29,925 nt of DNA from JBIQLO01 sp044464175 (GCA_044464175.1 JBIQLO010000022.1:1-29925), one strand, 5' to 3'; shown: positions 1 through 8,451, counted from the first letter of the stretch. Made by a program: numbers and translations. The notes: a model not told the origin generated them from the sequence alone.

Positions 1-1
1 G

Positions 2-2200
2 GTGCTGTTCGCGGTGCTGGCGTTTACGATTCTGGAACTGCGGAAGGATGTGCTGGCGTACCGGCCGGGGCAGTATGTGCCGCGGGCGCTGCACAGCCGG
101 GTGCCCTTCTCCTTCATTGATCAGGACCTGTTGACCAAAATCCGGGAGGATGCGCAGGAGACAACACCGCGGATTTACCGATCGGCGCCCAATCCCTGGC
201 CGAGACTGGCGGAGGATTTGAAGGACCTGCCCGACCGGGTGGGCGGGCGCAGCCTGGATGAGGTGCCGGCATCGCTGGCAAAGCAATTCAGGCTGGAGGG
301 GGCAGCCCCCTTTATCACGGCCCTGGACAGCGCGGCGGTGACGATGCTGGACCAGTACCGGGACCCGCAACGGCGGGCGGGATTTGAGCAGGCGGTGCAA
401 TCCTATCTGCAGCCGCTGGAGGGGCTGGTCCTGCTGACGCCGGAGCAGCGGCAGGAGGAACTGAAGCATCAGGAGGAATTGAAGCTGCCGGTGGCGCGGA
501 TCCAGGTGGGCGGGACGCCCATGCGGCTGGAGGAGACGTTTACCACCGAGCCGACCAACGCGCTGCTGCAGAAACTTTACGACGCGGCGGCCGTTTTCCC
601 CAAGGAACTGCAACTCAAGATCGTGGCCTTCACGGCCCACCATCTGGCGCCGACGCAACTGCTGGATGAGGATGCGACGGCGGTGGCGCGGAATCGGGCG
701 TCGACGGGCGTCGATCCGCACCAGGCGGAGGTCTTTTACAGCGCAAACCGGGTCATCAAGCGGCCGGGGGTTCTGGATGAGCGGGACTGGCAACTGCTCA
801 AGGCGGAACATCAGGCGTTTCTGGCGAGTCTGGGTCCCGGCACGCGGGCCAAGGCGGCGCTGGGGACGGCGGGGCTGGTGCTTCTGGTGACGGTGATGCT
901 GGGGGCGTATCTGGCGTTTTATCAGCCGCGGGTGATCAAGAACCATGCGCGGACGGCGGCGCTGGCGATGCTGCTGCTGGCGATGCTGCTGCTGGCGCAG
1001 CTGGCGGCGATCGGGACCGGGCCGCTGTATCTGTTCGGGATCGCGCCGACGATCCTGGTGGCGATGATCCTGGCGATCGCCTACGACCGGCGCTTCGCCA
1101 TGGGCGTGTCGATGCTGCACGCGGTGCTGGTGACGGCGGCGCTGAACCAGGGGCTTGGATTTTTCCTGGTGCTGCTGGCGGGGATTTTCACCTGCTGCTT
1201 CCTGCTGGATGAGGTGCGGACGCGGAGCAAGCTGGTGGAGGTGGGCGGGGCGACGGCGCTGGCGATGATGGGGGCGACGCTGGCGGTGGGGATGATGTCG
1301 CTGGACCCGGTGGAGCCGCTGCGCTACATCGGCAACAACTGCCTGCACGCGGGGGCGGCGGGGCTGGCGGTGGGGTTCGTGGTGCTGGGCATCCTGCCGT
1401 TCATTGAAAAGGCGTTCCGGATCACGACGAACATGACGCTGCTGGAGCTGGCCGACGCCAGCCAGCCGCTGCTGCGGCGGCTGTCGATGGAGGCGCCGGG
1501 GACGTACAACCACAGCCTGCAGGTGGCGACGCTGGCGGAAGCGGCGGCCGAGTCGATCGGGGCCAACGCCCTGCTGTGCCGGGTGGGCAGCTACTACCAC
1601 GACATCGGCAAGATGAACAAGGCCGACTATTTCGTGGAGAACCAGAGGGATGGGCGGAACCGGCACATCAACCTGAATCCGAGCGTGTCGCTGCTGATCA
1701 TCATCGGGCACGTGAAGGACGGTGTGGAACTGGCGCGGCAGTACAATCTGCCGACAAGCCTCTTCCCCTTCATCCAGCAGCACCACGGCACGACGCTGGT
1801 GGAATACTTTTACCACCAGGCCTGCACGCGCAAGAACCAGCAGCCGGGCACCCCGGCCATCAGCGAGACGCAATACCGCTATCCGGGCCCGCGCCCGCGC
1901 AGCCGCGAGGTGGCGATCGTGATGCTGTGCGATGCGGTGGAAAGCGCCTGCCGGGCGATGCCCGAGCCGACGGCCAGCCGAATCGAGTCGCTGGTGCATG
2001 AGCTGGCGATGAAGCGGTTGACGGACGGGCAGTTTGACGAGTGCAACCTGACCATGCGCGAGTTGAACCGGATCGAAAAGACGCTGGTCAAGACGCTTCT
2101 GGGGATTTATCACGGACGGATCGCCTACCCCGCCAACGCGGCGGAGGAGAAGCCCGCGCCGCCGGCCGCGGGCGAGGCGGTGGCCGTGAAGACGGCGTGA
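2..2200 (+). CDS. 7TM-HD family cyclic-dinucleotide phosphodiesterase (PgpH/YqfF-like), 5' partial
   Basis: Reads open from the window edge, so the true start is probably upstream; the GTG at 2 is only the first in-frame start-like codon. The visible 732 residues show an extracytoplasmic 7TMR-HDED-type region, then a cluster of hydrophobic helices (about residues 283-470), then a cytoplasmic HD domain. HD-domain metal ligands are visible as H504 in YNHSLQ, H533-D534 in YYHDIGK and the pair H594-H595 in QQHHG. In Firmicutes this family (PgpH) hydrolyses c-di-AMP; that substrate is an inference here. The gene lies 18 bases before ybeY, which is followed by a CorC-type gene. This matches the conserved phoH-yqfF-ybeY order of other bacteria, so phoH may lie just upstream of the window. 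Family assignment is firm; substrate is not. Confidence 0.9.
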   Translation: MLFAVLAFTILELRKDVLAYRPGQYVPRALHSRVPFSFIDQDLLTKIREDAQETTPRIYRSAPNPWPRLAEDLKDLPDRVGGRSLDEVPASLAKQFRLEGAAPFITALDSAAVTMLDQYRDPQRRAGFEQAVQSYLQPLEGLVLLTPEQRQEELKHQEELKLPVARIQVGGTPMRLEETFTTEPTNALLQKLYDAAAVFPKELQLKIVAFTAHHLAPTQLLDEDATAVARNRASTGVDPHQAEVFYSANRVIKRPGVLDERDWQLLKAEHQAFLASLGPGTRAKAALGTAGLVLLVTVMLGAYLAFYQPRVIKNHARTAALAMLLLAMLLLAQLAAIGTGPLYLFGIAPTILVAMILAIAYDRRFAMGVSMLHAVLVTAALNQGLGFFLVLLAGIFTCCFLLDEVRTRSKLVEVGGATALAMMGATLAVGMMSLDPVEPLRYIGNNCLHAGAAGLAVGFVVLGILPFIEKAFRITTNMTLLELADASQPLLRRLSMEAPGTYNHSLQVATLAEAAAESIGANALLCRVGSYYHDIGKMNKADYFVENQRDGRNRHINLNPSVSLLIIIGHVKDGVELARQYNLPTSLFPFIQQHHGTTLVEYFYHQACTRKNQQPGTPAISETQYRYPGPRPRSREVAIVMLCDAVESACRAMPEPTASRIESLVHELAMKRLTDGQFDECNLTMRELNRIEKTLVKTLLGIYHGRIAYPANAAEEKPAPPAAGEAVAVKTA

Positions 2201-2218
2201 GATGCGCCCTGACCAAGG

Positions 2219-2704
2219 ATGTCTGACTCATTGAACCTGACCATTTCGGCAACCACAGGCGGGGAATGGATTCCGTTTTTGCGCCGTCACCTTCGCTCAG
2301 CGCACCGGCTGCTGGCCAGCGCGCCCGGCGAGCTGTCGGTGGCGCTGGTGGGCGATGCGCGGATGAGCGCGCTGCACGAGCGGTTCATGGGGATCGGCGG
2401 GCCGACGGATGTGCTGACGTTCGAACTGGAGCGGGATCGGCGCGGTCGAGTGTCGGCCGGGGAGATTGTGATCTGCGTGCCCGAAGCGCGGCGCGCGGCG
2501 AGGCGAATGGGCACGGACCCGAAACACGAGGCGCTGCTGTACACGATCCACGGGTTGTTGCATCTGTGCGGGTTCGACGATAGAACCGAATCCGACCACC
2601 GCCGGATGCACCGCAAGGAAGATGAGCTGCTGTGCCGCCTGGGCGTGGGGGCGGTGTTCGCTCCGGAGAGGGCCAAAGGGCGCCCCGGAGGCAAAAACCA
2701 ATGA
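2219..2704 (+). CDS. ybeY: YbeY endoribonuclease / rRNA maturation factor
   Basis: A 161-residue protein of normal family length. YbeY is a single-strand-specific metallo-endoribonuclease acting in 16S rRNA 3'-end maturation and 70S quality control. The signature HGLLHLCGF starts at H111, with the second ligand at H115. In the usual HxxxHxxxxxH motif the third metal ligand would fall at residue 121, which here is Asp (GFDD), a notable substitution. The start is ATG 2219, with a weak AAGG immediately before it. Its stop codon overlaps the ATG of the next gene as ATGA, indicating translational coupling. The neighbours (7TM-HD upstream, CorC-like downstream) are those typical of ybeY. Confidence 0.92.
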   Translation: MSDSLNLTISATTGGEWIPFLRRHLRSAHRLLASAPGELSVALVGDARMSALHERFMGIGGPTDVLTFELERDRRGRVSAGEIVICVPEARRAARRMGTDPKHEALLYTIHGLLHLCGFDDRTESDHRRMHRKEDELLCRLGVGAVFAPERAKGRPGGKNQ

Positions 2705-3969
2705 TCTGGCTGATCCTGGGTATTCTGATCGCGGCGATCCTTCTGTCGCTGCTGTTTTCAACGCTGACCTATTCGTTGCGCGAGGTGTCGCGCGCCCGGC
2801 TGGGGGAATTCCTCGAGCAGCGCGGCAAATCGCAGTGGCTGGCGCCCACCATGGAGCACCAGGCGGACCTGATTTTCGTCACCGCCGTGGGGCGCCTGGT
2901 GGCCAACATGTTGATCCTCATCGCGACGCTGGCCATGTTCGACCTCACCCGCCTGTCGCACCTGCTGGGGTATGTGCTGGCGGTCGTCATCACGGGGATC
3001 ATCACGCTCATCTGCTCGGTGGCGGTGCCGCACGCGGCGGCCGACCACTTCGGATCGGAGCTGGTCGGATTTTTCGCCGTGCCGCTGGCGGCGCTGCGGA
3101 AAATCCTGGCGCCGGCGACCAAGATTCTCCACGCCACCGAGGCGCTGATGAGCCGGGCGGGCGGGCGCAATGAGGAGGATGAGGAGGATGAGATCGAGCA
3201 GGAGATCCTCTCGGCGGCCCAGGAGGGGGAGAAGGAGGGGGTGATGGACCAGGAGGAGCGGGCGATGATCGAGCGTGTCATCGAGTTCGATGACACGCAC
3301 GTGGGGCAGATCATGACGGCCCGGCCCGAGATCGTCGCCATCAACATCAACGCCACGGTGGAGGAGCTGCGCCGGGTCGTGGTGGACAGCGGCCATTCCC
3401 GAATCCCGGTTTACAACGGCACGCTGGACCAGGTGGTGGGCGTCCTTTATGCCCGCGACCTGATTCGCCACCTGGGCACGTCGCTGGAGCAGTTCGAGCT
3501 GCGCAAGGTGATGCGGCCGGCGCTGTATGTGCCGGAGACCAAGCCGCTGCGCGATCTGCTGAAGGACTTCCGGCTTCAGAAGATTCATATCGCCATCGTG
3601 CTGGATGAGTACGGCGGCACGGCGGGGCTGGTGACGATCGAGGATCTGCTGGAGGAAGTGGTCGGGGAGATGAGCGATGAACATGAGCCGCGGGAGCCGG
3701 CGATGCTGCGGCGGATCAATGACCTGACCGCCGAAGCCGATGCGCGGATTTACGTCGACGAGCTCAACCGCATCATGGGCCTGGACCTGCCGCAGGGCAA
3801 CGACTACGACACCCTGGGCGGATTCATCACCACCACGCTGGGGCGCATTCCCGAGGCGGGGGAAATCCTCGAGCATGAGGGGGTGCGCTTCCTCGTTATG
3901 GAGGCCGAGCCGCACAAGGTCAGCCGCGTGAAAATCGAGTTGCCCCAGCCGGTGGGGAGCCAGCCCTGA
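2701..3969 (+). CDS. CNNM/CBS-domain membrane protein, CorC/HlyC family
   Basis: 422 residues starting at ATG 2701, chosen because it overlaps the ybeY stop as ATGA and is followed at once by a membrane helix (residues 1-22). A DUF21/CNNM-type membrane region extends to about residue 150, then an acidic linker (about 158-180), CBS domain 1 (about 205-262, with SGHSRIPVY), CBS domain 2 (about 270-325, with LDEYGGTAGLVTIEDLLEE) and a C-terminal CorC_HlyC domain (about 340-418). The family is linked to Mg2+/Co2+ export or homeostasis; the old name hemolysin is misleading. It is the last gene of the operon. The family call is secure, but the transported ion cannot be read from the sequence. Confidence 0.9.
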   Translation: MIWLILGILIAAILLSLLFSTLTYSLREVSRARLGEFLEQRGKSQWLAPTMEHQADLIFVTAVGRLVANMLILIATLAMFDLTRLSHLLGYVLAVVITGIITLICSVAVPHAAADHFGSELVGFFAVPLAALRKILAPATKILHATEALMSRAGGRNEEDEEDEIEQEILSAAQEGEKEGVMDQEERAMIERVIEFDDTHVGQIMTARPEIVAININATVEELRRVVVDSGHSRIPVYNGTLDQVVGVLYARDLIRHLGTSLEQFELRKVMRPALYVPETKPLRDLLKDFRLQKIHIAIVLDEYGGTAGLVTIEDLLEEVVGEMSDEHEPREPAMLRRINDLTAEADARIYVDELNRIMGLDLPQGNDYDTLGGFITTTLGRIPEAGEILEHEGVRFLVMEAEPHKVSRVKIELPQPVGSQP

Positions 3970-4000
3970 ATCGGGGCGCCACACTCTTCCATTTTTTTCC

Positions 4001-4030
4001 TTGACGATCCGCCTTGCCGGCGGGTAAGTT
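4001..4030 (+). promoter_or_regulatory. possible sigma70-like promoter before ispE
   Basis: TTGACG at 4001-4006 (5/6 to consensus) is followed after 18 bases by TAAGTT at 4025-4030, which keeps only the T-A-T frame of a -10 box. It lies in the first sizeable gap after the upstream operon, so a promoter is expected near here. The -10 box is poor. Confidence 0.28.
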
Positions 4031-4066
4031 TACGGCGTCTGGTTCATTTTCTTTTAGGCACGAGCA

Positions 4067-4157
4067 GTGATGAGTTGACACATCACGGCGTCCGGTAGCG
4101 ACCCGGTCGCTTAGAGCACGAAATGACAAGTGAATAGCGGTTTGCCAGGGACGGCAA
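4067..4157 (+). promoter_or_regulatory. hairpin-rich leader upstream of ispE
   Basis: Three short perfect hairpins follow one another: GTGATG/CATCAC (4067-4072 with 4081-4086), AGCGAC/GTCGCT (4097-4102 with 4106-4111) and TTGCC/GGCAA (near 4142-4157). They sit between the candidate promoter and the ispE start, so they would form a structured 5' leader. I do not recognise a known riboswitch class. Confidence 0.35.
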
Positions 4158-4201
4158 CGGATGGGAATTGCAAACGGCGCGGCCACCGGGAGAATGCCGC
4201 C

Positions 4202-5086
4202 ATGGAAATCACTGCGCCGGGCAAGATCAATCTGTTTCTGGGCGTCGGGCGGCGGCGCGGGGACGGATACCATCCGATCGAGTCATGGATGTGCACCGTG
4301 GGACTCTTTGACAAGCTGGTATTCGAGCGTGCGCGCCGGCCGGGATTGGACTTGGCTTCGGATGCTTCCGGGCTGTCCGTCGGTCCGGACAATCTGGTCC
4401 GCCGGGCGGCCGAAGCCCTCGCGCGAGCCGGCGCGGAATGCCCTGCCGCGACCGTGGGTGGACTGACGGCGAGGCTTCACAAGCGCATCCCCGTCGGAGC
4501 CGGTCTGGGAGGAGGCAGCGCCGACGCGGCGCGCACGCTTTTAGCGCTGGACCGCCTCTGGAACCTGAACCTGGGGCGGACACGTTTGCAATCGCTGGCG
4601 GCCGACCTGGGAAGCGATGTGCCGTTTTTCATGGGAGGCCCCAGTGCGCTGTGTTCCGGACGAGGAGAAAATGTGATGCCGGTGGCACGGCCCAGGGCGC
4701 GCTGCTGTCTGCTGATTCTGCCCCCCTACCCGCTCTCCACCCCGCGGGTGTTTGAGCGGTTTGACGAGCCGGGGGGGGCGCCGAAGCGGGCGGCGTGGAG
4801 CGAGGATCAGGCGCTGGAGGCCATCGGGCGCTGGGCCGATCTGGATGCGGCCGGCCTGATGGAGCGGCTGTTCAATGACCTGGAGCCGGCGGCATTCGCC
4901 CTGCGGCCGGAACTGGGACGGCTGCGGGAGGAGTTGGAGAAACGGCTGGGACGGGTGGTCCGCATGAGCGGCAGCGGATCGACCCTCTTCACCCTGGCCG
5001 ACGGGATGGAGGAGGGGGAAGCCCTGGCCAAACGGGTGGCCGAGCAGGACATCCGGGCGATGGCGGTGGAGCTGGGAGTGGAGTGA
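4202..5086 (+). CDS. ispE: 4-diphosphocytidyl-2-C-methyl-D-erythritol kinase
   Basis: 294 residues. IspE is the GHMP-family kinase that phosphorylates the 2-hydroxyl of CDP-methylerythritol in the MEP isoprenoid pathway. The N-terminal APGKINLFL (residues 5-13), the glycine-rich ATP loop PVGAGLGGGSADAA (97-110) and LGSDVPFFMGG in mid-protein are diagnostic. Start ATG 4202 was chosen because APGKIN normally lies within the first ten residues and GGGAGA lies 8 bases upstream; in-frame ATG 4130 would add an unconserved tail. The next gene is spoVG; in Bacillus subtilis ispE also lies a few genes from spoVG, so the linkage looks ancient. Confidence 0.93.
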   Translation: MEITAPGKINLFLGVGRRRGDGYHPIESWMCTVGLFDKLVFERARRPGLDLASDASGLSVGPDNLVRRAAEALARAGAECPAATVGGLTARLHKRIPVGAGLGGGSADAARTLLALDRLWNLNLGRTRLQSLAADLGSDVPFFMGGPSALCSGRGENVMPVARPRARCCLLILPPYPLSTPRVFERFDEPGGAPKRAAWSEDQALEAIGRWADLDAAGLMERLFNDLEPAAFALRPELGRLREELEKRLGRVVRMSGSGSTLFTLADGMEEGEALAKRVAEQDIRAMAVELGVE

Positions 5087-5174
5087 ACGTTCGCCAGGGG
5101 GATCGGGAGGGGGACATTGGCGGCATGCTGAAGCACGCCGCACACATCGCGTCTCTATGGAAAGGGGTTTTGCC

Positions 5175-5648
5175 ATGGACCTGTCCGATATTCGCATCAG
5201 TTTGTGCAAGGGTGGCGGCCGACTCAAAGCCTTCTGCTGCCTGACTTTCGACCATACGTTCGTCGTGCGGGATGTGAAGTTGATCGACGGCAACGATGGG
5301 CTGTTTCTGGCCATGCCCTCGAGAAAGCTGGCCGACCACTGTCCCCATTGCGGCGAGAAAAACCATTTGCGCGCCCATTTCTGCAATGAATGCGGCGCTC
5401 GGCTCAAGCAGGATCGATTCACCGCCGGCCATCCCGGGCGCGTCAAGCTCTACGCCGATGTCGCCCACCCCATCAGCGTCCAGGCGCGGCGGGAGCTGGA
5501 ACAGCACGTCATGCGGGCCTATACCCAGGAACTGGAGCGCAGCAAGCAGCCGGGGTATGTGCCGTTGCGTCTTGACGAGCTGGAGGAGGATTACTACGAT
5601 GACTCGATCATTCGCCGGCCGGGTATCTGCCTGACCGGAAGCCGATGA
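5175..5648 (+). CDS. spoVG: SpoVG-family RNA/DNA-binding regulator with inserted zinc ribbon
   Basis: 157 residues, against about 95 in Bacillus SpoVG. Residues 1-51 match the first part of SpoVG (DIRI, LTFDHTFVVRDVKLIDG, LFLAMPSRK) and the second part resumes at YADVAHPI (about 93-100), the canonical continuation. Between them sits a zinc ribbon with ligand pairs C56/C59 and C70/C73 (CPHCG and CNECG), and an acidic tail follows. SpoVG proteins bind nucleic acids and act as global regulators. Start ATG 5175 is preceded by AAAGGGG at 5161-5167 with good spacing; in-frame ATG 5157 would add six residues and lose that site. A similar insertion is, as far as I recall, common in planctomycete homologues. 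Confidence 0.88.
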   Translation: MDLSDIRISLCKGGGRLKAFCCLTFDHTFVVRDVKLIDGNDGLFLAMPSRKLADHCPHCGEKNHLRAHFCNECGARLKQDRFTAGHPGRVKLYADVAHPISVQARRELEQHVMRAYTQELERSKQPGYVPLRLDELEEDYYDDSIIRRPGICLTGSR

Positions 5649-5770
5649 TGAAATCCGCCGGGATTGACGGGTGGATCGGTGATTCCGGTCCGCCCGTCCA
5701 TTCCGGGAGGTTGAGCCTTAAAGATGATGTCCGCACGACTTACATCCCACCTTCCGGTCGTCGTACGATA

Positions 5771-5818
5771 GGCCGGCCCCACCAGGGCAGACCCCGCGGG
5801 TTTGTCTGGTGACCGGCC
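5771..5818 (+). terminator. long imperfect hairpin between spoVG and ilvB
   Basis: GCCGG (5772-5776) pairs with CCGGC (5813-5817), CACCAG (5780-5785) with CTGGTG (5806-5811), and CAGACC with GGTTTG inside, leaving a small CCGCG loop. There is no U-run after it, so it could be a terminator of a Rho-dependent or unusual kind, an mRNA-stabilising 3' end, or a leader element. It lies before the ilvB promoter candidate, favouring a role at the spoVG 3' end. Confidence 0.4.
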
Positions 5819-5867
5819 CGCTCCATCCGGGCTTCTTCCGCCCACCGCTGATTTTTGCAAAATTAAA

Positions 5868-5896
5868 TTGAATTGTCGGGTGAAGTCTCTTACATT
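5868..5896 (+). promoter_or_regulatory. probable ilvB promoter
   Basis: TTGAAT (5868-5873), a 17-base spacer and TACATT (5891-5896), each 4/6 to the sigma70 consensus, lie in an AT-rich patch. The predicted transcript would begin around 5903, giving a leader of about 23 bases before the ilvB ATG. Confidence 0.4.
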
Positions 5897-5925
5897 TCGC
5901 CCAGACGTCTGATTGAGAACCCATT

Positions 5926-7677
5926 ATGAGCACCATTCAAGCCGAATTGTCCAAAGCCGCCGCCAAAACCGCCTCCAAACCCAAATACAAGGGGAAGACC
6001 GGGGCGCAGATCCTCCATGAAATGCTGATCGGCCCGCAACAGGTCGAGGTGATGTTTGGCTATCCGGGCGGGGCCATCCTGCCGGTCTTTGACCAGCTGT
6101 ACAAAACCCCGGCCAAGTTCATCCTGACCCGCCACGAACAGGCGGCCGGGCACGCCGCCGACGGCTACGCCCGCGCCACCGGCAAGCCGGGGGTCTGCCT
6201 GGTCACCTCCGGCCCCGGCGCGACCAACACCGTCACGCCGCTGGCGACGGCCCAGATGGACTCGGTGCCGATCCTGGTCTTCTCCGGTCAGGTGGCGACC
6301 AAGGTGATCGGCAACGACGCCTTTCAGGAGGCGGATGTGACCGGCATCACCCGCCCCTGCACCAAGTGGAACTATCTGGTGAAGGATGTGCATGAGCTGC
6401 CGCGCGTGGTGAATGAGGCCTTCATCATCGCCTCCAGCGGGCGGCCCGGGCCGGTCCTGGTCGACCTGCCCAAGGATGTGACCAGCATGGTCTGCGACCA
6501 GGAAGTGGATGACACCCCGCGCGAGCATGTCCTGGCCCGCACCAACGTGAAGGTCAACGAGGCGGATGCCGCGAGCATTGAGGCGGCCGCGGAAATGATC
6601 AACCGCTCGGAGCGTCCGGTGCTGTACGTCGGGGGCGGGGCGATCATCAGCGGCGCGTGGGAGGTGCTGCGCAAGGTGGCCAAAAAGGCGAACCTGCCCT
6701 GTACGACCACCCTGCTGGGCCTGGGCGCGTTCGACGAGACCGACCCGGCCAGCCTGCTGATGCTGGGAATGCACGGCAGCGCCTTTGCCAACTACGCGGT
6801 GCAGGAGAGCGACTGCCTGATCGCCGTCGGGGCGCGGTTCGACGACCGGGTCACGGGGAATCTGGCCAGCTTCGCCCCGCACGCCAAGATCATTCACATC
6901 GACATCGATCCCTCCTCGATCAGCAAAATCGTGGATGTGGACGTGCCGGTGATCGGTGATGCCAAGGGTTCGCTGCAGAAGCTGCTGCCGCTGCTGGAGC
7001 ACCACGACCGCAAGGAGTGGTTCGCCAAGATCAACGCCTGGAAAAAGCGATATCCGTTCCACTACGCCCAGGGGACCAAGTTCACCAAGCCCCAGGCCGT
7101 CCTGGAGGAGATCAACCGCCAGATCGGCGGCGAGGCGCTCTACACCACGGGCGTGGGCCAGCACCAGATGTGGGCCGCCCAGTTCATCCGCTGGCGCTAC
7201 CCGCGCCAGATGATCACCAGCGGCGGGCTGGGAACAATGGGATACGGTCTGCCTGCGGCCATCGGGGCGCAACTGGGCTGCCCCGGCAAGACCATCATCG
7301 ACATCGACGGCGATGCCAGCTTCCAGATGACCAGCTACGAGCTGGCGACCATGGCCGACTACAACATCCCCGTGAAGGTGGTCATCCTCAACAATGACTT
7401 CCAGGGGATGATCAAGCAGTGGCAGGACCTGTTCTACGAGAAGCGGTACAGCCAGTCGGTGATGAAGAACCCCGATTTCGCCAAAATGGCCGAGGCCTAC
7501 GGCGTGCGCGGCATCCGCTGCGAGCATAAGAGCGACCTGGAAAAGACCGTCAAGGAGATGCTGTCGCACGATGGCCCGGTGGTGGTCGATTTCGTGGTCG
7601 ATCCCGACGAGCACGTCTATCCGATGGTGCCGGCGGGCAAGGGATTGCACGAGATGGAACTGGGCTCGCTGGCGTAG
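5926..7677 (+). CDS. ilvB: acetolactate synthase large (catalytic) subunit
   Basis: 583 residues, typical for IlvB. It condenses two pyruvates (or pyruvate and 2-oxobutyrate) in branched-chain amino acid synthesis, using ThDP, Mg2+ and FAD. Visible marks are GYPGGAILPVFD near the N-terminus, the ThDP-activating glutamate E71 in TRHEQAAGHAADGYAR, and the Mg2+/ThDP motif from G462-D463 (IDGDASF) to N490 (ILNN). The C-terminal segment DEHVYPMVPAGKGL is characteristic of acetohydroxyacid synthases rather than other ThDP enzymes. No regulatory subunit (ilvH/ilvN) follows; the gene is a single unit ended by a strong terminator, so the small subunit must be elsewhere. The N-terminal 20 residues, rich in Lys and Ala, are an extension. 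Confidence 0.95.
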   Translation: MSTIQAELSKAAAKTASKPKYKGKTGAQILHEMLIGPQQVEVMFGYPGGAILPVFDQLYKTPAKFILTRHEQAAGHAADGYARATGKPGVCLVTSGPGATNTVTPLATAQMDSVPILVFSGQVATKVIGNDAFQEADVTGITRPCTKWNYLVKDVHELPRVVNEAFIIASSGRPGPVLVDLPKDVTSMVCDQEVDDTPREHVLARTNVKVNEADAASIEAAAEMINRSERPVLYVGGGAIISGAWEVLRKVAKKANLPCTTTLLGLGAFDETDPASLLMLGMHGSAFANYAVQESDCLIAVGARFDDRVTGNLASFAPHAKIIHIDIDPSSISKIVDVDVPVIGDAKGSLQKLLPLLEHHDRKEWFAKINAWKKRYPFHYAQGTKFTKPQAVLEEINRQIGGEALYTTGVGQHQMWAAQFIRWRYPRQMITSGGLGTMGYGLPAAIGAQLGCPGKTIIDIDGDASFQMTSYELATMADYNIPVKVVILNNDFQGMIKQWQDLFYEKRYSQSVMKNPDFAKMAEAYGVRGIRCEHKSDLEKTVKEMLSHDGPVVVDFVVDPDEHVYPMVPAGKGLHEMELGSLA

Positions 7678-7709
7678 GCCCGACCCAGGTAAAATTCCGC
7701 GCCTGAAGC

Positions 7710-7757
7710 AAGGCCGTGGACGCTTTTGAATAAGAGCATCCACGGCCTTCTTGTTTT
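7710..7757 (+). terminator. Rho-independent terminator of ilvB
   Basis: An 11-bp perfect stem, AAGGCCGTGGA (7710-7720) with TCCACGGCCTT (7739-7749), is followed by CTTGTTTT. It lies 33 bases after the ilvB stop and just before the 3' end of the convergent lipoprotein gene, so the stem may serve both. Confidence 0.8.
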
Positions 7758-7773
7758 CATGCACGGAGCCCCC

Positions 7774-8352
7774 CTATTGCGGCTGGCTGATCCGCTGCTG
7801 GGCCGGCGCGGTGGCGGGCCGGTTCATGGTTCGCATCGCATCCAGCACCGTCTGGTCAATTCCCTGGCTGCGCAGCGACTGCTCCTGGGCATCGGTCAGG
7901 GCAAAGACCTGCCCGGTCGCCTGGAGGCGCTGGATCATCTCCTGATCGTTCAAGCCGGCCTGGCGCATGGCGACCACCTCATCCATCGTGACAAAGCCAT
8001 CGTGGTTGAGATCGGCGTCGCTGCTTTTGCGGACATCGTCAACCGTCGCCGGCTTCTGCTGGGCGTTCTGGACGGATTTTTCGGCCTCATCCTTGTGCTC
8101 GGCATTGTTTTTCTTCACACTCGAGCCGATCAGATATCCCCCGCCGGCGCCCAGCGCTCCGCCGATCAAAGCTCCCACCAGGCGGTTGTCCTTGCCGCCG
8201 ATCAGCGCCCCGGCGGCCGCCCCGGCCGCCCCGCCGGCCACGGTCCCGGTCGTTTGGGGATTTTCCTTGGCCGCCTGACACCCTCCCAGAAAAGGAACGG
8301 GGGAGAAAGCCATTGCCCCGCTCAGCACGCTGCGAATCAGCCGTTGTTTCAT
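7774..8352 (-). CDS. lipoprotein with glycine zipper and EF-hand
   Basis: 192 residues. A type II signal peptide with lipobox FLGGC makes C25 the lipidated cysteine. Residues 38-77 form a glycine-zipper segment of GxxxG-type repeats, seen in outer-membrane and membrane-inserting lipoproteins. A canonical 12-residue EF-hand loop follows (D114, N116, D118, G119, E125; DLNHDGFVTMDE), then a helical tail rich in Gln. The start is ATG 8352, since AGGAG lies 6 bases before it; the adjacent ATG 8355 is possible. I know of no assigned function; a calcium-responsive envelope role is only a guess. It is divergent from the PEGA lipoprotein. Confidence 0.8.
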   Translation of the reverse strand: MKQRLIRSVLSGAMAFSPVPFLGGCQAAKENPQTTGTVAGGAAGAAAGALIGGKDNRLVGALIGGALGAGGGYLIGSSVKKNNAEHKDEAEKSVQNAQQKPATVDDVRKSSDADLNHDGFVTMDEVVAMRQAGLNDQEMIQRLQATGQVFALTDAQEQSLRSQGIDQTVLDAMRTMNRPATAPAQQRISQPQ

Positions 8353-8421
8353 CATGGACTCCTGTTGGTTCAACAGCCTCTGCCTACAAACGGCGGGCCA
8401 GCCCAGGGCCGGCCTCATGAA

Positions 8422-8451
8422 TTGCACCGGACTGTCCCCCGCCCGTATACT
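8422..8451 (+). promoter_or_regulatory. promoter of the PEGA lipoprotein, leaderless configuration
   Basis: TTGCAC (8422-8427), 18 bases, then TATACT (8446-8451, 5/6). Only seven bases separate the -10 box from ATG 8459, so transcription should start at or next to the A of the start codon. No Shine-Dalgarno sequence is present, consistent with a leaderless mRNA. Confidence 0.45.

Noticed and set aside
5890..7764. Long open frame (624 codons) antisense to ilvB
   Set aside because: It lies opposite a clear acetolactate synthase and its translation is a His/Gly/Val/Leu-rich product typical of the complementary strand of GC-rich genes.
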